This document shows, one piece after another, positions 1-8,708 of a stretch of 64,000 nt of DNA. The position numbers were made by a program, and so were the translations under genes. Location: positions 386,182-450,181 of the forward strand of contig NZ_PUDR01000001.1 of NCBI RefSeq assembly GCF_003012935.1, in the 5' to 3' direction. This stretch comes from Pannonibacter carbonis (GTDB taxonomy: Bacteria > Pseudomonadota > Alphaproteobacteria > Rhizobiales > Stappiaceae). Position 1 is the first letter of the stretch. Each line of letters opens with the position of its first letter. A model generated the notes under the pieces. That model was given only the letters and a program-made list of their open reading frames with translations. It had not been told where the DNA came from and made no database searches.

Positions 1-123
1 CAGGCGCATCAGCCGGTCGCTGGCCTCCTCGGCGCGAGGTACCGGCTGCGGGGTGTCATTGTGCTGAACTGACGCGGGAGATGCCTCTTTTGCAGCCCCG
101 TTTGCAGGATCAAGCGCGGTCAT
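1..123 (-). CDS. ABC transporter permease, N-terminal fragment (cut by window edge)
   Basis: Only the first 41 codons lie in the window: a start ATG at 123 reading off the left edge. The visible part is a hydrophilic, Ala/Pro/Glu-rich N-terminus beginning MTALDPANG, with no membrane segment yet. The start overlaps the stop of the ATPase gene by four bases (ATGA), so the two are probably translationally coupled. Calling it the permease rests on this position: a binding protein and ATPase of the NitT/TauT type precede it in the same operon, and the permease is the missing part. The sequence itself does not prove it. Confidence 0.6.
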   Translation of the reverse strand, partial: MTALDPANGAAKEASPASVQHNDTPQPVPRAEEASDRLMRL

Positions 124-965
124 AGGTGCTCTCCCCCATCCATGGCCGCATGCAGGGCAGCGGAGGTGTGGCGGCAATGCTCGTTGTAAACCGGTGAGGT
201 GCGGAAGGCCTCGTCGCGCGGATAGGGCGCGTCAATAGCGAGGTCACTGACAACCCGGCCCGGGCGGGACGCCATCACCACGATCCGGCTGGAGAGATAG
301 ACGCTTTCATAGACCGAGTGGGTCACGAAGATCACCGTCCAGCCAAAGCGCTGCCACAGGCGCAGAAGGTCGTTGTTGAGCTTGAAGCGGGTGATCTCAT
401 CAAGAGCGGCAAAGGGCTCGTCCATCAGAAGCAGCTTCGGCCGGGTCACGAGCGCGCGGGCGATGGAGACCCGCATCTTCATGCCGCCTGACAGCTCGCG
501 CGGATAGGCATCGCGGAACTGGTCGAGACCGACCATCGACAGAGCCTCCATCACCGGCTCTTCGGCAGCCTTGCGCGGCAGGCCCTTGAGGCGCAGCGGC
601 AGCCAGACATTCTCGAAGGCCGTGGCCCAGGGCATCAGCGTCGGCTCCTGGAAGACGAAGCTGATCTCCGGCTCTGGCTGACCGGCCGCATTGTGCTCGG
701 AGGTTGGCCAGTCGAGGCTTCCCGATGACGGCTCGCCCAGCCCGGCGACGATGCGCAGCGCCGTCGACTTGCCGCAGCCGGAAGGCCCCAGAAGGCTGAT
801 GAACTCACCTTGCCCGACATCAAGGGTCATGTCCTTGAGGGCGATGGTGCCGTTGGAGAAAGTTTTGGAAACGCCGTTGAGACGGACAAGCGGACGGGAC
901 GAGGCAGGCACCCGCCCGGCGGTAACCAGGCTGGCGGTTTCAGGCACTGCGGACATGGGACGCAC
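120..965 (-). CDS. ABC transporter ATP-binding protein, NitT/TauT (SsuB/ThiZ-like) family
   Basis: Cytoplasmic ATPase of an importer. Walker A GPSGCGKST is at residues 60-68, the signature LSGGM at 158-162, Walker B LLLMDEP near 178-184 and the switch His in VTHS. All catalytic motifs are intact, and the length of 281 aa is usual for the nitrate/sulfonate/taurine/pyrimidine subfamily (COG1116). A second in-frame Met three codons in (MSAVPE) is an alternative start. It lies 75 bp after the binding-protein gene, with a hairpin between them, and overlaps the next permease gene by four bases. Substrate cannot be read from the ATPase; the neighbouring RidA, deaminase and creatininase genes suggest a nitrogenous heterocycle. 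Confidence 0.9.
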   Translation of the reverse strand: MRPMSAVPETASLVTAGRVPASSRPLVRLNGVSKTFSNGTIALKDMTLDVGQGEFISLLGPSGCGKSTALRIVAGLGEPSSGSLDWPTSEHNAAGQPEPEISFVFQEPTLMPWATAFENVWLPLRLKGLPRKAAEEPVMEALSMVGLDQFRDAYPRELSGGMKMRVSIARALVTRPKLLLMDEPFAALDEITRFKLNNDLLRLWQRFGWTVIFVTHSVYESVYLSSRIVVMASRPGRVVSDLAIDAPYPRDEAFRTSPVYNEHCRHTSAALHAAMDGGEHL

Positions 966-1001
966 GGGCTCCGTTCAACCAAAAGCAGGGAGGCGGTCGC
1001 T

Positions 1002-1030
1002 GGCCGGCGGGACGTGTCCCCCCGCCGGCC
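1002..1030 (-). other. Intercistronic hairpin between binding-protein and ATPase genes
   Basis: Perfect 10-bp inverted repeat (GGCCGGCGGG at 1002-1011 and its complement at 1021-1030) with a 9-nt loop and no T-run on either strand. A stem directly after a binding-protein gene commonly protects its mRNA 3' end, giving excess binding protein over ATPase. That role is inferred. Confidence 0.55.
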
Positions 1031-1040
1031 CGGCATCATC

Positions 1041-2054
1041 TCACTTCTTCAGGTTCATGCCGACGCCCTTGCAGACGAACTCGGTCGTGTAGATCTGCTT
1101 GATGTCAACGCCTTCCTTGATGACGCCGGATTTGACCATCGCGTCATAGAAGGCCTGCTGCTTGGCATCCGTCATGCAGCCGATGCCCTTTTCCAGCGCC
1201 TCGCCGGATTCCACGAGGCCAAAGGACTTCATGGTCGCGATCGAGAAGGCGATCTGGTCATCGGTCATTTCCGGGTTGTCGGCCTTAATCAGGGCGTTGG
1301 CGGCCGTGTTGTCGCCGTAGAGATAATTGTACCAGCCTTCGATGGTGGCATCGACGAAGCGCTGTGTGAGATCCTTGTTGGCCTCGACAAAGTCCTTCCG
1401 GCCCTCGATCAGGGTGGAGTAGGTCTCGAAACCGGCATCGGCGAGCAGGAACAGCTTCGGCTTGAAGCCGCCTTCCGTCTCGATGGCGAAGGGTTCGGAC
1501 GTGATGTAACCCTGCTGCGCCGACTGCTTGTCGACCAGGAACGGACCCGGATTGAACTGGTAGGGCTTGTACTGCTCGTCCTTGAATCCCGGATAGGCCG
1601 ACTTCATCCACTGGAAATAGGATGCAAAGCCGTCCGCGCCCATGAAGATCGTCGGCAGCTTGGCCAGATCCTCGAAGGTCTCGATGCCGGTATCAGGATG
1701 GGCGATAAGGACCTGCGGGTCCTTCTGGAAGATGGCAGCAACTTCCAGGACCGGAATGTCTTCCGCCAGCGCGCTGAGCGGCTGCAGCATGTTGCCGGCC
1801 ATGTAGAACTGGATCTTGCCGGCCAGCAGCAGCGCCCGGTTGGCCGCCTGCGGCCCGCCTTGAAGGATCTCGACCTTAAGGCCGTATTTTTCATAGGTGC
1901 CGTCGGCAACGGCCTGATAGTAGCCGCCGTGCTCGGCCTGGGCGAGCCAGTTCGTGCCGAACTTCACTTCGTCAAGAGCAAGAGCGCTGGTGCTGAGGCC
2001 AGCGGTGAAAGCCAGGCCCATGGCAAGGCCTGCAAGAGAAGTCACTTTACGCAT
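1041..2054 (-). CDS. ABC transporter substrate-binding protein, NMT1/THI5-like
   Basis: Periplasmic binding protein of 337 aa. I place the start at 2054 (MRKVTSLAG) because a typical signal peptide follows, with likely cleavage near ALA-LDEV; upstream codons in frame give no sensible N-terminus. The mature start (KFGTNWLAQAEHGGYYQA) matches the NMT1/THI5 fold, whose members bind thiamine precursors, pyrimidines, riboflavin or sulfonates. It is the first gene of a leftward operon with the ATPase and the truncated permease. A RidA-family gene is divergent. The exact ligand is unknown; hydroxymethylpyrimidine or another nucleobase-like compound is the best guess from context. Confidence 0.85.
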   Translation of the reverse strand: MRKVTSLAGLAMGLAFTAGLSTSALALDEVKFGTNWLAQAEHGGYYQAVADGTYEKYGLKVEILQGGPQAANRALLLAGKIQFYMAGNMLQPLSALAEDIPVLEVAAIFQKDPQVLIAHPDTGIETFEDLAKLPTIFMGADGFASYFQWMKSAYPGFKDEQYKPYQFNPGPFLVDKQSAQQGYITSEPFAIETEGGFKPKLFLLADAGFETYSTLIEGRKDFVEANKDLTQRFVDATIEGWYNYLYGDNTAANALIKADNPEMTDDQIAFSIATMKSFGLVESGEALEKGIGCMTDAKQQAFYDAMVKSGVIKEGVDIKQIYTTEFVCKGVGMNLKK

Positions 2055-2406
2055 GTTGTCTTCCGCCTCCGTTTGCTTTTTCAAAGCTCTGCCGCTGTGC
2101 CTCCAAAGGCCCTGGGAGCGGTTCAGGCAATCACGCTGAACGTCCATTGCAAGGCCTGTGCCACGTCTACGCCGCGTTGCTGTGTCAATCACCGCCCATG
2201 AGGGCCCCGATCTTTGGCCGAGTTTTTCAGCCGCCCCTAGCGTCAACTGTGCATAATTTCCAGTCATATGCCACTCACTTCAGCATGCTTACGACTTGCG
2301 CAGATCGGCATCCGTTTCTAGCCTTCGAGCCGGTTCCCCGCCATGCACCTGCAATGCAAGGCTATTGTCTTTTCGCCCCGCAACCAATCAGGACCGAGGC
2401 CGTTAA
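2055..2406. other. Divergent intergenic region without a gene
   Basis: 352 bp between the leftward binding-protein gene and the rightward RidA gene. It must hold both promoters, but I see no convincing -35/-10 pair, riboswitch fold, terminator or operator palindrome. GAGG at about 2396 serves as ribosome binding site for the RidA gene. A RutR-type site like that at 57903 was looked for and is absent. Confidence 0.5.
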
Positions 2407-2796
2407 ATGACCCGCGCCGTGACGCCGACAACAATTCGCGCCCCCTTTGCCCGCTACAGCCACGCCGTGGAAGTGCAGGCCGGACACAGGCTGGTGTTCT
2501 CATCAGGCCAGCTCGGCATTGGCCCGGATGATGTGATCCCGGCGGGCGTGGAGGCGCAAACCCGGCTGTGCTTCACCAACATCGGCCACATTCTTGAAGC
2601 GGCCGGCATGACGCTGGGCGACATCGTGCGCATCAATGCCTTTGTCACCGCCCGCGAACACATGGCCGGCTACATGAAGACCCGCGACGAGTTCACCGCC
2701 CTGCCCCCGCCGGCCTCGACGCTGATGATCGTCGGCGGCTTCACGCGCGAGGAATTCGTCGTTGAGGTGGAGGTCATTGCGGCAAAGGCGGACTGA
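2407..2796 (+). CDS. RidA (YjgF/YER057c/UK114) family protein lacking the deaminase arginine
   Basis: 129 aa, the usual size for a trimeric RidA-fold protein. Family landmarks are present: the SSGQLG loop near residue 33, the central INAFVTAREHM segment and the C-terminal VVEVEVIA strand. Archetypal RidA enzymes hydrolyse reactive 2-aminoacrylate/imine intermediates using an Arg (Arg105 in E. coli RidA, within PARS). Here that stretch reads PPAST, with Ala in place of Arg, so it belongs to a Rid subfamily without demonstrated imine deaminase activity. Such members often sit in heterocycle catabolic clusters, as here beside a binding protein and a guanine-type deaminase. Start ATG 2407 is preceded by GAGG. 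Confidence 0.88.
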   Translation: MTRAVTPTTIRAPFARYSHAVEVQAGHRLVFSSGQLGIGPDDVIPAGVEAQTRLCFTNIGHILEAAGMTLGDIVRINAFVTAREHMAGYMKTRDEFTALPPPASTLMIVGGFTREEFVVEVEVIAAKAD

Positions 2797-2813
2797 GACC
2801 TGCAAGATCCCGT

Positions 2814-2884
2814 GTTCAACGAAAATAATTTTTGTTGAACACGCCCCGGAATGCTATGTTCAACAAAACTTCCATTCGTTGAAC
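2814..2884. promoter_or_regulatory. Two tandem 27-bp palindromes abutting a start codon (candidate operators)
   Basis: Two inverted repeats with identical outer arms GTTCAAC...GTTGAAC lie at 2814-2840 and 2858-2884. The first is nearly perfect (13-bp arms around one central base, one mismatch); the second keeps the 7-bp outer arms and a few inner bases. Both are 27 bp and their centres are 44 bp apart, about four helical turns. The right arm of the second touches the ATG at 2885. This looks like a pair of operators for one dimeric repressor, perhaps autoregulatory. No Shine-Dalgarno sequence fits between, so the transcript may be nearly leaderless or start at the ATG at 2894. Confidence 0.65.
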
Positions 2885-3916
2885 ATGAGCGCCATGCAAA
2901 GGCATTCCCCGATCAGCCACGCCGCCTATCACGACCTTCTTCGATCGCTGCTCGATGAAACAGTGGCCGGGATGCGTGGCACGCCGACGCGGGTCATCCG
3001 CAACGGCAAGACCTATTGGTACGACACCTACCGGGTCGGTACCGACGTTTGCAAACGCTACATCGGCGAAGACACCGAGGCCCTGCAGGCCCGCATTGAC
3101 CGTCACCAGGTCCTCAAGGACGAGACAGAGGCGCGCAAGAAGGAACGCTCCCGGCTGATCCGGCTGCTGCGCGCGGAAGGATTTCTCGGCACCGACGGTG
3201 CCACCGGCAGCCTCCTCGCAGCCATGGCGACCGCCGGGGTATTCCGCCTTGGCGGCACGGTAATCGGCACGCATGCGTTCCGTCTTTATGAAGGCGAACT
3301 GGGCATCCGCTACCGCTTTGACCAGACGGCCATGACGCAAGACATGGATATCGCCAGCTTCGAGCAACTGTCGCTTTCTCTCTCGCAGGAAGAACAGGTC
3401 TCGCCACCGATCCAGGACGTGCTCTCGGACTTCACCTTTGATCCCGTGCCAAGCCTCGACCCGGGTCGGGTCTGGCGCTGGCGGCAAACCCGAAACGACA
3501 CGCTGGTGGAGTTTCTCACCCCCTCGTTCCGTGCCGAGGAGGACCTTCGCCCGCTGGAGGCTCTCGGTGTCAGCGCGCAGTCCCTGCATTTCCTCAACTA
3601 CCTGATCGCCGCCCAAATCCCGGCAGCCGTTCTCTACCGTTCAGGCGTGCTGGTGCAGATCCCCCGGCCGGAACGCTTCGCCATCCACAAACTGATTGTT
3701 GCAGACCGCCGCCGCGAGGGACCAGGAAGCCTCAAGGCGCGCAAGGACCGACTACAGGCGGCATTTCTGATCGATGCACTGGTAGAAGACCGGCCCGACG
3801 ACTTGGCGCAGGCCTGGGAAGACGCACGGCAAAACGGGCCGAAATGGCGCGAGCGGCTCGACAGAAGCCTTGATGCCATGCCAGAACTTCGGTTGCGCAT
3901 CCTTGCCTGCCTGTAG
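2885..3916 (+). CDS. GSU2403-family nucleotidyltransferase-fold protein
   Basis: 343 aa from ATG 2885 (MSAMQRH); ATG 2894 is nearly as likely. An N-terminal basic segment with GKTYWYDTYRVG (residues 41-52) and KRYIGED is typical of this family (NTP_transf_8, as I recall it). The nucleotidyltransferase-like core carries LGGTVIGTHAF (122-132) followed by the acidic pair DMD (153-155), matching the GG...DxD layout of polymerase-beta-type transferases. The C-terminal half, rich in Arg and Leu, is unassigned. Related folds act as toxins (MNT, AbiEii) or as uncharacterised transferases; the biological role of this family is not established. The gene stands alone behind two palindromic operators, with no antitoxin-like partner. 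Confidence 0.75.
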   Translation: MSAMQRHSPISHAAYHDLLRSLLDETVAGMRGTPTRVIRNGKTYWYDTYRVGTDVCKRYIGEDTEALQARIDRHQVLKDETEARKKERSRLIRLLRAEGFLGTDGATGSLLAAMATAGVFRLGGTVIGTHAFRLYEGELGIRYRFDQTAMTQDMDIASFEQLSLSLSQEEQVSPPIQDVLSDFTFDPVPSLDPGRVWRWRQTRNDTLVEFLTPSFRAEEDLRPLEALGVSAQSLHFLNYLIAAQIPAAVLYRSGVLVQIPRPERFAIHKLIVADRRREGPGSLKARKDRLQAAFLIDALVEDRPDDLAQAWEDARQNGPKWRERLDRSLDAMPELRLRILACL

Positions 3917-4055
3917 AGGCACATATCAGGCACCACCTTCAGGGAGCAAGGATGTCACCGGGAAGCCCTGTGCGGAACTCGGGCGGTGAAATTGAGCGCC
4001 GCTATCAAAGCCTGCAGGTCCAGATCATATCCCGATCAAAAGGACCAGATTTATC

Positions 4056-5399
4056 ATGCGCTTGTGGATCAAGGACCCGATCGCCATCCTCGCTGGGGGC
4101 GCGGAACGGGGGATTGTCATTGAAGACGGCGTCATCGCCGAGCTGGTGGGGCGCGGCCGCACGCCGATGCTGCCGGTGGACGGCACCTTCGACGCCGGAC
4201 GGCATGTCATCGTGCCCGGCCTCGTCAACACGCATCATCACTTCTACCAGACCCTGACCCGGGCTCACCCTGAGGCGATCAACAAGGAGCTGTTTCCCTG
4301 GCTGCAGGCGCTTTATCCGATCTGGGCGCGGGCCGTGACGCCGGAGACCTTTCGCCTGGCCACCCGTCTCGCCCTGACGGAGCTGATGATGTCGGGCTGC
4401 ACCACCGCTGCCGACCACCATTACCTCTATCCGGGCGGGCTGGAAGCGGCGATGGACATCCAGGCCGAGGAGGCCGAGCGGGTGGGCCTGCGCATGACGC
4501 TGACGCGCGGGTCCATGAACCTCAGCCAGAAGGACGGCGGCCTGCCGCCCGACAGCGTGGTGCAGGACACGGACACGATCCTGGCCGACTGCGAAAGGGT
4601 GCTGACGAAATATCATGACCGGTCGAAGGGCGCGAAGTTGCAGGTGGCGCTGTCACCCTGCTCGCCCTTCTCGGTGACGCGGGAGCTGATGCGCGAGAGC
4701 GCGGTTCTGGCCGAGCGGCACGACTGCCGCCTGCACACGCATCTGGGCGAGACCCACGACGAGAACGCCTATTGCGAGGCGAAGTTCAACTGCCGCCCGG
4801 TGGATTACCTCGAGGACTGCGGCTGGCTGACCAGCCGGACCTGGCTGGCGCATGCCATTCACTTCAACGACGACGAGGTGCGCCGGCTTGGCCATGCCTG
4901 CGTCGGTGTCTGCCATTGCCCGACCTCGAACATGGTGCTGGCGTCGGGCCAATGCCGGACGAAGGAGCTGGAGGCGGCCGGATCGCCGGTGGGCCTCGGC
5001 GTCGACGGCTCGGCCTCCAACGACAATTCCAACCTGATGGAAGGGCTGCGCCACGCGCTGATGATCAACCGGCTGACCTATGACGCGGCCTCGGTGACGC
5101 ATCTGGATGCCTATCGCTGGGCCACGGAAGGCTCGGCCCGGTGTCTCGGCCGGGACGACATCGGCGCGATCGCGATCGGCAAGATGGCGGATCTGGCGTT
5201 CTACAGCCTCGACGAGCTGCGCTTCTCCGGTGCGGGAGACCCGCTGGCGGCGCTGATCCTGTGCGGCGCGCACCGGGCCGACCGGGTGATGGTGGGCGGG
5301 ACCTGGACGGTGACCGACGGCGAACCGGTCACCATCGACACCGCCCGGCTGCGGCACGAGCATGGCGAGGCCGCGAGGCGGTTCCTGGAGAGCCTCTAG
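4056..5399 (+). CDS. 8-oxoguanine deaminase-like amidohydrolase
   Basis: 447 aa metal-dependent hydrolase of the cytosine/guanine deaminase superfamily (COG0402). Metal and catalytic residues are visible: the NTHHHF motif near residue 55, HTHLGETHDE near 230, HAIHF near 265 and the Asp in GVDGSASND near 315. Family members annotated as 8-oxoguanine deaminase convert 8-oxoguanine to urate; overall length and the GSASNDNSNLM region resemble these, but isoguanine, atrazine-type or other purine substrates cannot be excluded. AGGA lies 12 bases before the ATG. Together with the upstream importer and creatininase downstream it suggests purine or triazine nitrogen salvage. Confidence 0.82.
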   Translation: MRLWIKDPIAILAGGAERGIVIEDGVIAELVGRGRTPMLPVDGTFDAGRHVIVPGLVNTHHHFYQTLTRAHPEAINKELFPWLQALYPIWARAVTPETFRLATRLALTELMMSGCTTAADHHYLYPGGLEAAMDIQAEEAERVGLRMTLTRGSMNLSQKDGGLPPDSVVQDTDTILADCERVLTKYHDRSKGAKLQVALSPCSPFSVTRELMRESAVLAERHDCRLHTHLGETHDENAYCEAKFNCRPVDYLEDCGWLTSRTWLAHAIHFNDDEVRRLGHACVGVCHCPTSNMVLASGQCRTKELEAAGSPVGLGVDGSASNDNSNLMEGLRHALMINRLTYDAASVTHLDAYRWATEGSARCLGRDDIGAIAIGKMADLAFYSLDELRFSGAGDPLAALILCGAHRADRVMVGGTWTVTDGEPVTIDTARLRHEHGEAARRFLESL

Positions 5400-5409
5400 C
5401 TGCCGGCTC

Positions 5410-6564
5410 TCACAGCATCCGCCGTTCCTGGCGACGACCGAGCGCCGCAAAGACGGCGATGAGGAACGACAGCACGGCGATCAACACAAACGAGGCCCGC
5501 AGCGATGAGGCTTCGGCAATGAAGCCGATCAGCGGCGGGCCGAACAGGAAGGCGCCGTAGCCGAGGGTCGAGACCGCAGCCAGCGCCTCGCCCGGCGACA
5601 TGTCCGGATCAGCAGCGGCGCGGGAAAACGCGATGGGGAAGATGACCGCATTGCCGAGGCCCATGATGCCGCAGCCGAGCCAGATCACGTAAGGATCGCT
5701 GCCGAGCACGAAGATCATGGCGCCGATGCCGGCGGTGATGCCGCTGGCAATCGCGGTGTTCATCTGGCCGAAGCGGGCGATGATGAAATCTCCGGCAAAG
5801 CGCATGCCGACCATGGCCACCGAGAAGACCGAGAAGCCGATGGCCGCCATCGACGGCTCGATGCCCAGTTCCTGGATCTGGTAGAGCGCCGCCCAGTCGA
5901 CGGCCGAACCCTCGCTGACGGCGGCGCAGAAGGCCATGCCGCCGATGAAGATCAGCCCCCCGCGCGGCAGGGCGACAAGTGGCGGACGCTTGCCTGTGGT
6001 CTCGTGCGTTTCGGAGGTCCAGGGCACCCGCACGAAGATGAGGCAGATAACCGAGAGGGCGGCGAGCACGACCCAGATATGGGTTGTCACGCTCCAACCG
6101 AGCGAAATCGTGAGGCCGCCAAAGCCCGCGCCCACGCCTGCGCCCAGGCTGTACAGGCCGTGGAACGACGACATGATCGGCTTGGCCATGGCCTTTTCCA
6201 CCTCGGCGGCCCAGGCGTTCATGGCCACGTCCGACGCGCCGATGATGGCACCGAAGGCGGCGAGGATCGGTGCGATCACCCAAACCGATCCGGCCAGCGG
6301 CACCAGCGCAAAGATGGCAAAACAGACGGCAACCCCCACCCGCGCACCGGTGACGCCGCCAAACCGGTCGATCGCCCGGCCGGACAGGGGGAAGGACAGG
6401 ATGCCGCCAACCGCCATGATCAGGAGCAGGACACCAAACCCGGCCTCGGAGAGACCGAGATAGGATTTGATGTCCGGAATGCGCGAGGCCCATGTGCCAA
6501 CCAGGCTGCCGACAGCAAAGAACACGATGGCCACGGCGAGCCGGGCACGGGCGAGATGGGACAT
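5410..6564 (-). CDS. MFS transporter, 12-TM
   Basis: 384 aa from ATG 6564 (MSHLARARL); a longer in-frame reading starts with GTG and adds only 13 residues. Hydrophobic segments fill the protein, with the MFS-typical motif GRAIDRFGGVTGAR after the second helix and a repeat-like second half. The sequence resembles the small-molecule exporter group of MFS_1 (COG0738/arabinose-efflux-like). It converges on the deaminase gene with only 10 bp between the stops. Substrate unknown; export of a purine metabolite would fit the position but is not shown. Confidence 0.82.
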   Translation of the reverse strand: MSHLARARLAVAIVFFAVGSLVGTWASRIPDIKSYLGLSEAGFGVLLLIMAVGGILSFPLSGRAIDRFGGVTGARVGVAVCFAIFALVPLAGSVWVIAPILAAFGAIIGASDVAMNAWAAEVEKAMAKPIMSSFHGLYSLGAGVGAGFGGLTISLGWSVTTHIWVVLAALSVICLIFVRVPWTSETHETTGKRPPLVALPRGGLIFIGGMAFCAAVSEGSAVDWAALYQIQELGIEPSMAAIGFSVFSVAMVGMRFAGDFIIARFGQMNTAIASGITAGIGAMIFVLGSDPYVIWLGCGIMGLGNAVIFPIAFSRAAADPDMSPGEALAAVSTLGYGAFLFGPPLIGFIAEASSLRASFVLIAVLSFLIAVFAALGRRQERRML

Positions 6565-6678
6565 GGCGGGAATCCGGATGAGCGCAAAAGGAAGGCAAAA
6601 CACGTATCGATGCTAATTGCGGCCAAGGGGTGACAAACTCAAGCGCCAGATGGCAGAAACAATCGGAACCAGTTGATC

Positions 6679-7701
6679 TCAGGCGAAAATACCCGTGCCT
6701 GCCGCAAGTCGGCCAGCCTCCGCCAGCCGGTCAGCCGCCTGCCGATAGGCGCTGGCCGTCTCCTGCGAGCGGCGCCCCGCAGCATCCGAAGTTGGCCGGT
6801 TTTCAGCGTCTGCGGACCTTTCGTTGTCCTCATTTGAAGACTGACGCGATCCGGACGGCTCCGACTTGTCCGCAGGTGCAGTGGCTGAGGTCTGGCTGGT
6901 CTGCGCTACCCCTTCGCCCTCCCCTTCCTCGCCGCGCAGCTCGGCCGCAGCCTCGGCCCGGGCCTGTGACTGGGCTTCCTGCAACTGCGAGCGGGCGAGC
7001 TGTGCCACGCGCAGATCCTGCGAGGACGGCTCGGCAGGGGCGAGCGCCGCACGGATGACGATCTGCATCTTGCGGACCGTGGCTTCCGGTTCGCTTTCCG
7101 GCGAGGTATCGATCTGGACCTCGCCGCCGATGGCATAGCTGCCACCGTCCGGCCCTTGCTGGAACGTGTAGCTGGGCGCACCGGCATAGGGGCCACCGAC
7201 CCGGGCATGCGCCTGCTCATGCGCCCGGACTTCCCGGTCGCGCTGCTTCAGCTTTTCGACCTGGTCCTCTTCTTCCTCGGTCAACCCGTCCTGGTCCGGG
7301 TCTTCCTCTTCTGACGCAGCCGCGTCGCTTTCACCGGAGGATGCAGCCGCAGATGCATTTGCTCTCGCATCCTGTGGCGGTGCTTCCGCTTGCGCCGATG
7401 CTTGACCGGTGTCTGCATCGCCGGACGACGGATCGGAAGGCTGGCGGGGAGATTGCCCGGGCTTGCGGTTGTCTTCTGGCTGCAAGGCTTCGCCATCCTG
7501 CAACGCCTGCAGCGCCGCTGCGGTAAAAGTTGCGACGGCACCGCTTAGCTCAGCCTGGCGCGGGGCAGCAGCCGCACTCTGTGTCGCGGACACGACTGTC
7601 CCGTCCCGGTCACGCGGATCAGCCGTGAGCGGGCCTTGCTGGGACTGGTAGCCTCCACGCGGGGTGGCCCCAGCCGAAAGGGCTGCAAGTGCGGTCACCA
7701 T
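6679..7701 (-). CDS. SprA-related putative metalloprotease
   Basis: About 340 aa. The C-terminal half carries the SprA-related (PF12118-like) core: [17 protein letters not shown] with an HExxH-type zinc site, followed by [12 protein letters not shown]. The N-terminal half is low-complexity and acidic (Ala, Ser, Glu, Asp, Gln-rich), probably disordered. The start is uncertain: the open frame permits TTG 7707 or ATG 7701, just inside a short hydrophobic run ([11 protein letters not shown]) that could be a weak signal or anchor. It stands alone between convergent and divergent neighbours. Proteolytic activity is predicted only from the motif; the family's function is largely unknown. Confidence 0.72.
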   Translation of the reverse strand: MVTALAALSAGATPRGGYQSQQGPLTADPRDRDGTVVSATQSAAAAPRQAELSGAVATFTAAALQALQDGEALQPEDNRKPGQSPRQPSDPSSGDADTGQASAQAEAPPQDARANASAAASSGESDAAASEEEDPDQDGLTEEEEDQVEKLKQRDREVRAHEQAHARVGGPYAGAPSYTFQQGPDGGSYAIGGEVQIDTSPESEPEATVRKMQIVIRAALAPAEPSSQDLRVAQLARSQLQEAQSQARAEAAAELRGEEGEGEGVAQTSQTSATAPADKSEPSGSRQSSNEDNERSADAENRPTSDAAGRRSQETASAYRQAADRLAEAGRLAAGTGIFA

Positions 7702-7873
7702 GAGCAAGACGATGCCCCAGACCCATTTCCAACCCGTTAACGGCCATTAACGCCTTTGATCAGTTTTGCGTGAGCCGCCGGGACAGGCAGCATCGCCGCA
7801 AGAACGGGCATGACGGCAGAGGAGCAGGCGGCTAATCTCGGCGGACCTTCCGATTGCTCCAGCGAGGCCTTCC

Positions 7874-8683
7874 ATGACCGCCCTGCCGCGCCGCTTCTGG
7901 CACGAGATGACCACGACCGATTTCTCCGGCTCAAACACCAGCGGCTGGATTGCCGTGCTGCCGGTGGCGGCGATCGAGCAGCACGGGCCGCATCTGCCGG
8001 TCTGGACGGACACGGCCATCGCCAAGGGGCAGATCCGCCGCACCGTCGAGCTGCTGCCTGACGACCTGCCGGTGACCTTCCTGCCGGTGCAGCAGATCGG
8101 CAAGTCGAACGAGCATATTTCCTCGCCCGGCACGCTGACCATCTCCTGGGAGACACTGACGCGGGCGTGGATCGACATCGGCGAGAGCGTCGCCCGCGCC
8201 GGCATCCGCAAGCTGGTCCTGATCAACTCCCACGGCGGCAACGTGCCGATCATCGACATCGTGGCGCGGGAACTGCGCAACAGCCACGAGATGCTGGTGA
8301 CGGCCACGGCCTGGTCGCGCTTCGGCCAGCCGGAGGGCGTGTTCCCGGCCGAGGAATTCACCTATGGCATCCATGGCGGCGACATCGAGACTTCGATCAT
8401 GCTGCATCTGCATCCGGAGCTGGTGCGCATGGACAAGGCCATCGACTTCCCCTCGACGCAGCAGGATTTCATCAAGGAATTCAAATACCTGCGCGGGCAT
8501 GGCCAGCAGCAGTTCGGCTGGAAGGCGCAGGACCTCAACCCGGCCGGTGCCGTGGGCAATGCCGCCCGTGCCACGGCGGAAAAGGGCAAGGCCTCGCTGG
8601 ACCATGCGGCAGAAGGCTTTGTGGAGCTGCTGAAGGATGTGCATGCCTTCGACATGTCCCGGCTGTGGACGCCTGGTCAGTAG
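7874..8683 (+). CDS. Creatininase-family amidohydrolase
   Basis: 269 aa. Metal-binding residues of the creatininase fold are all present: EQHGPHLP with TD shortly after (near residues 36-46), NSHGGN (near 117-122) and GGDIETS (near 172-178). Family members hydrolyse cyclic amides: creatinine, 3-dehydro compounds, or the formamide steps of riboflavin and F420 synthesis. The surrounding purine-like catabolic genes favour a small cyclic amide substrate. A 250-bp repeat-bearing intergenic region follows. Start ATG 7874 follows AGGCC; the reading begins MTALPRRFW. Confidence 0.87.
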   Translation: MTALPRRFWHEMTTTDFSGSNTSGWIAVLPVAAIEQHGPHLPVWTDTAIAKGQIRRTVELLPDDLPVTFLPVQQIGKSNEHISSPGTLTISWETLTRAWIDIGESVARAGIRKLVLINSHGGNVPIIDIVARELRNSHEMLVTATAWSRFGQPEGVFPAEEFTYGIHGGDIETSIMLHLHPELVRMDKAIDFPSTQQDFIKEFKYLRGHGQQQFGWKAQDLNPAGAVGNAARATAEKGKASLDHAAEGFVELLKDVHAFDMSRLWTPGQ

Positions 8684-8708
8684 GCAGGCCGGAGTTTCCG
8701 TTTCGAAG

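Noticed and set aside
3952-4055. Possible short gene before the 8-oxoguanine deaminase
   Set aside because: Its frame runs into the deaminase in another phase, and the residues have no family character.
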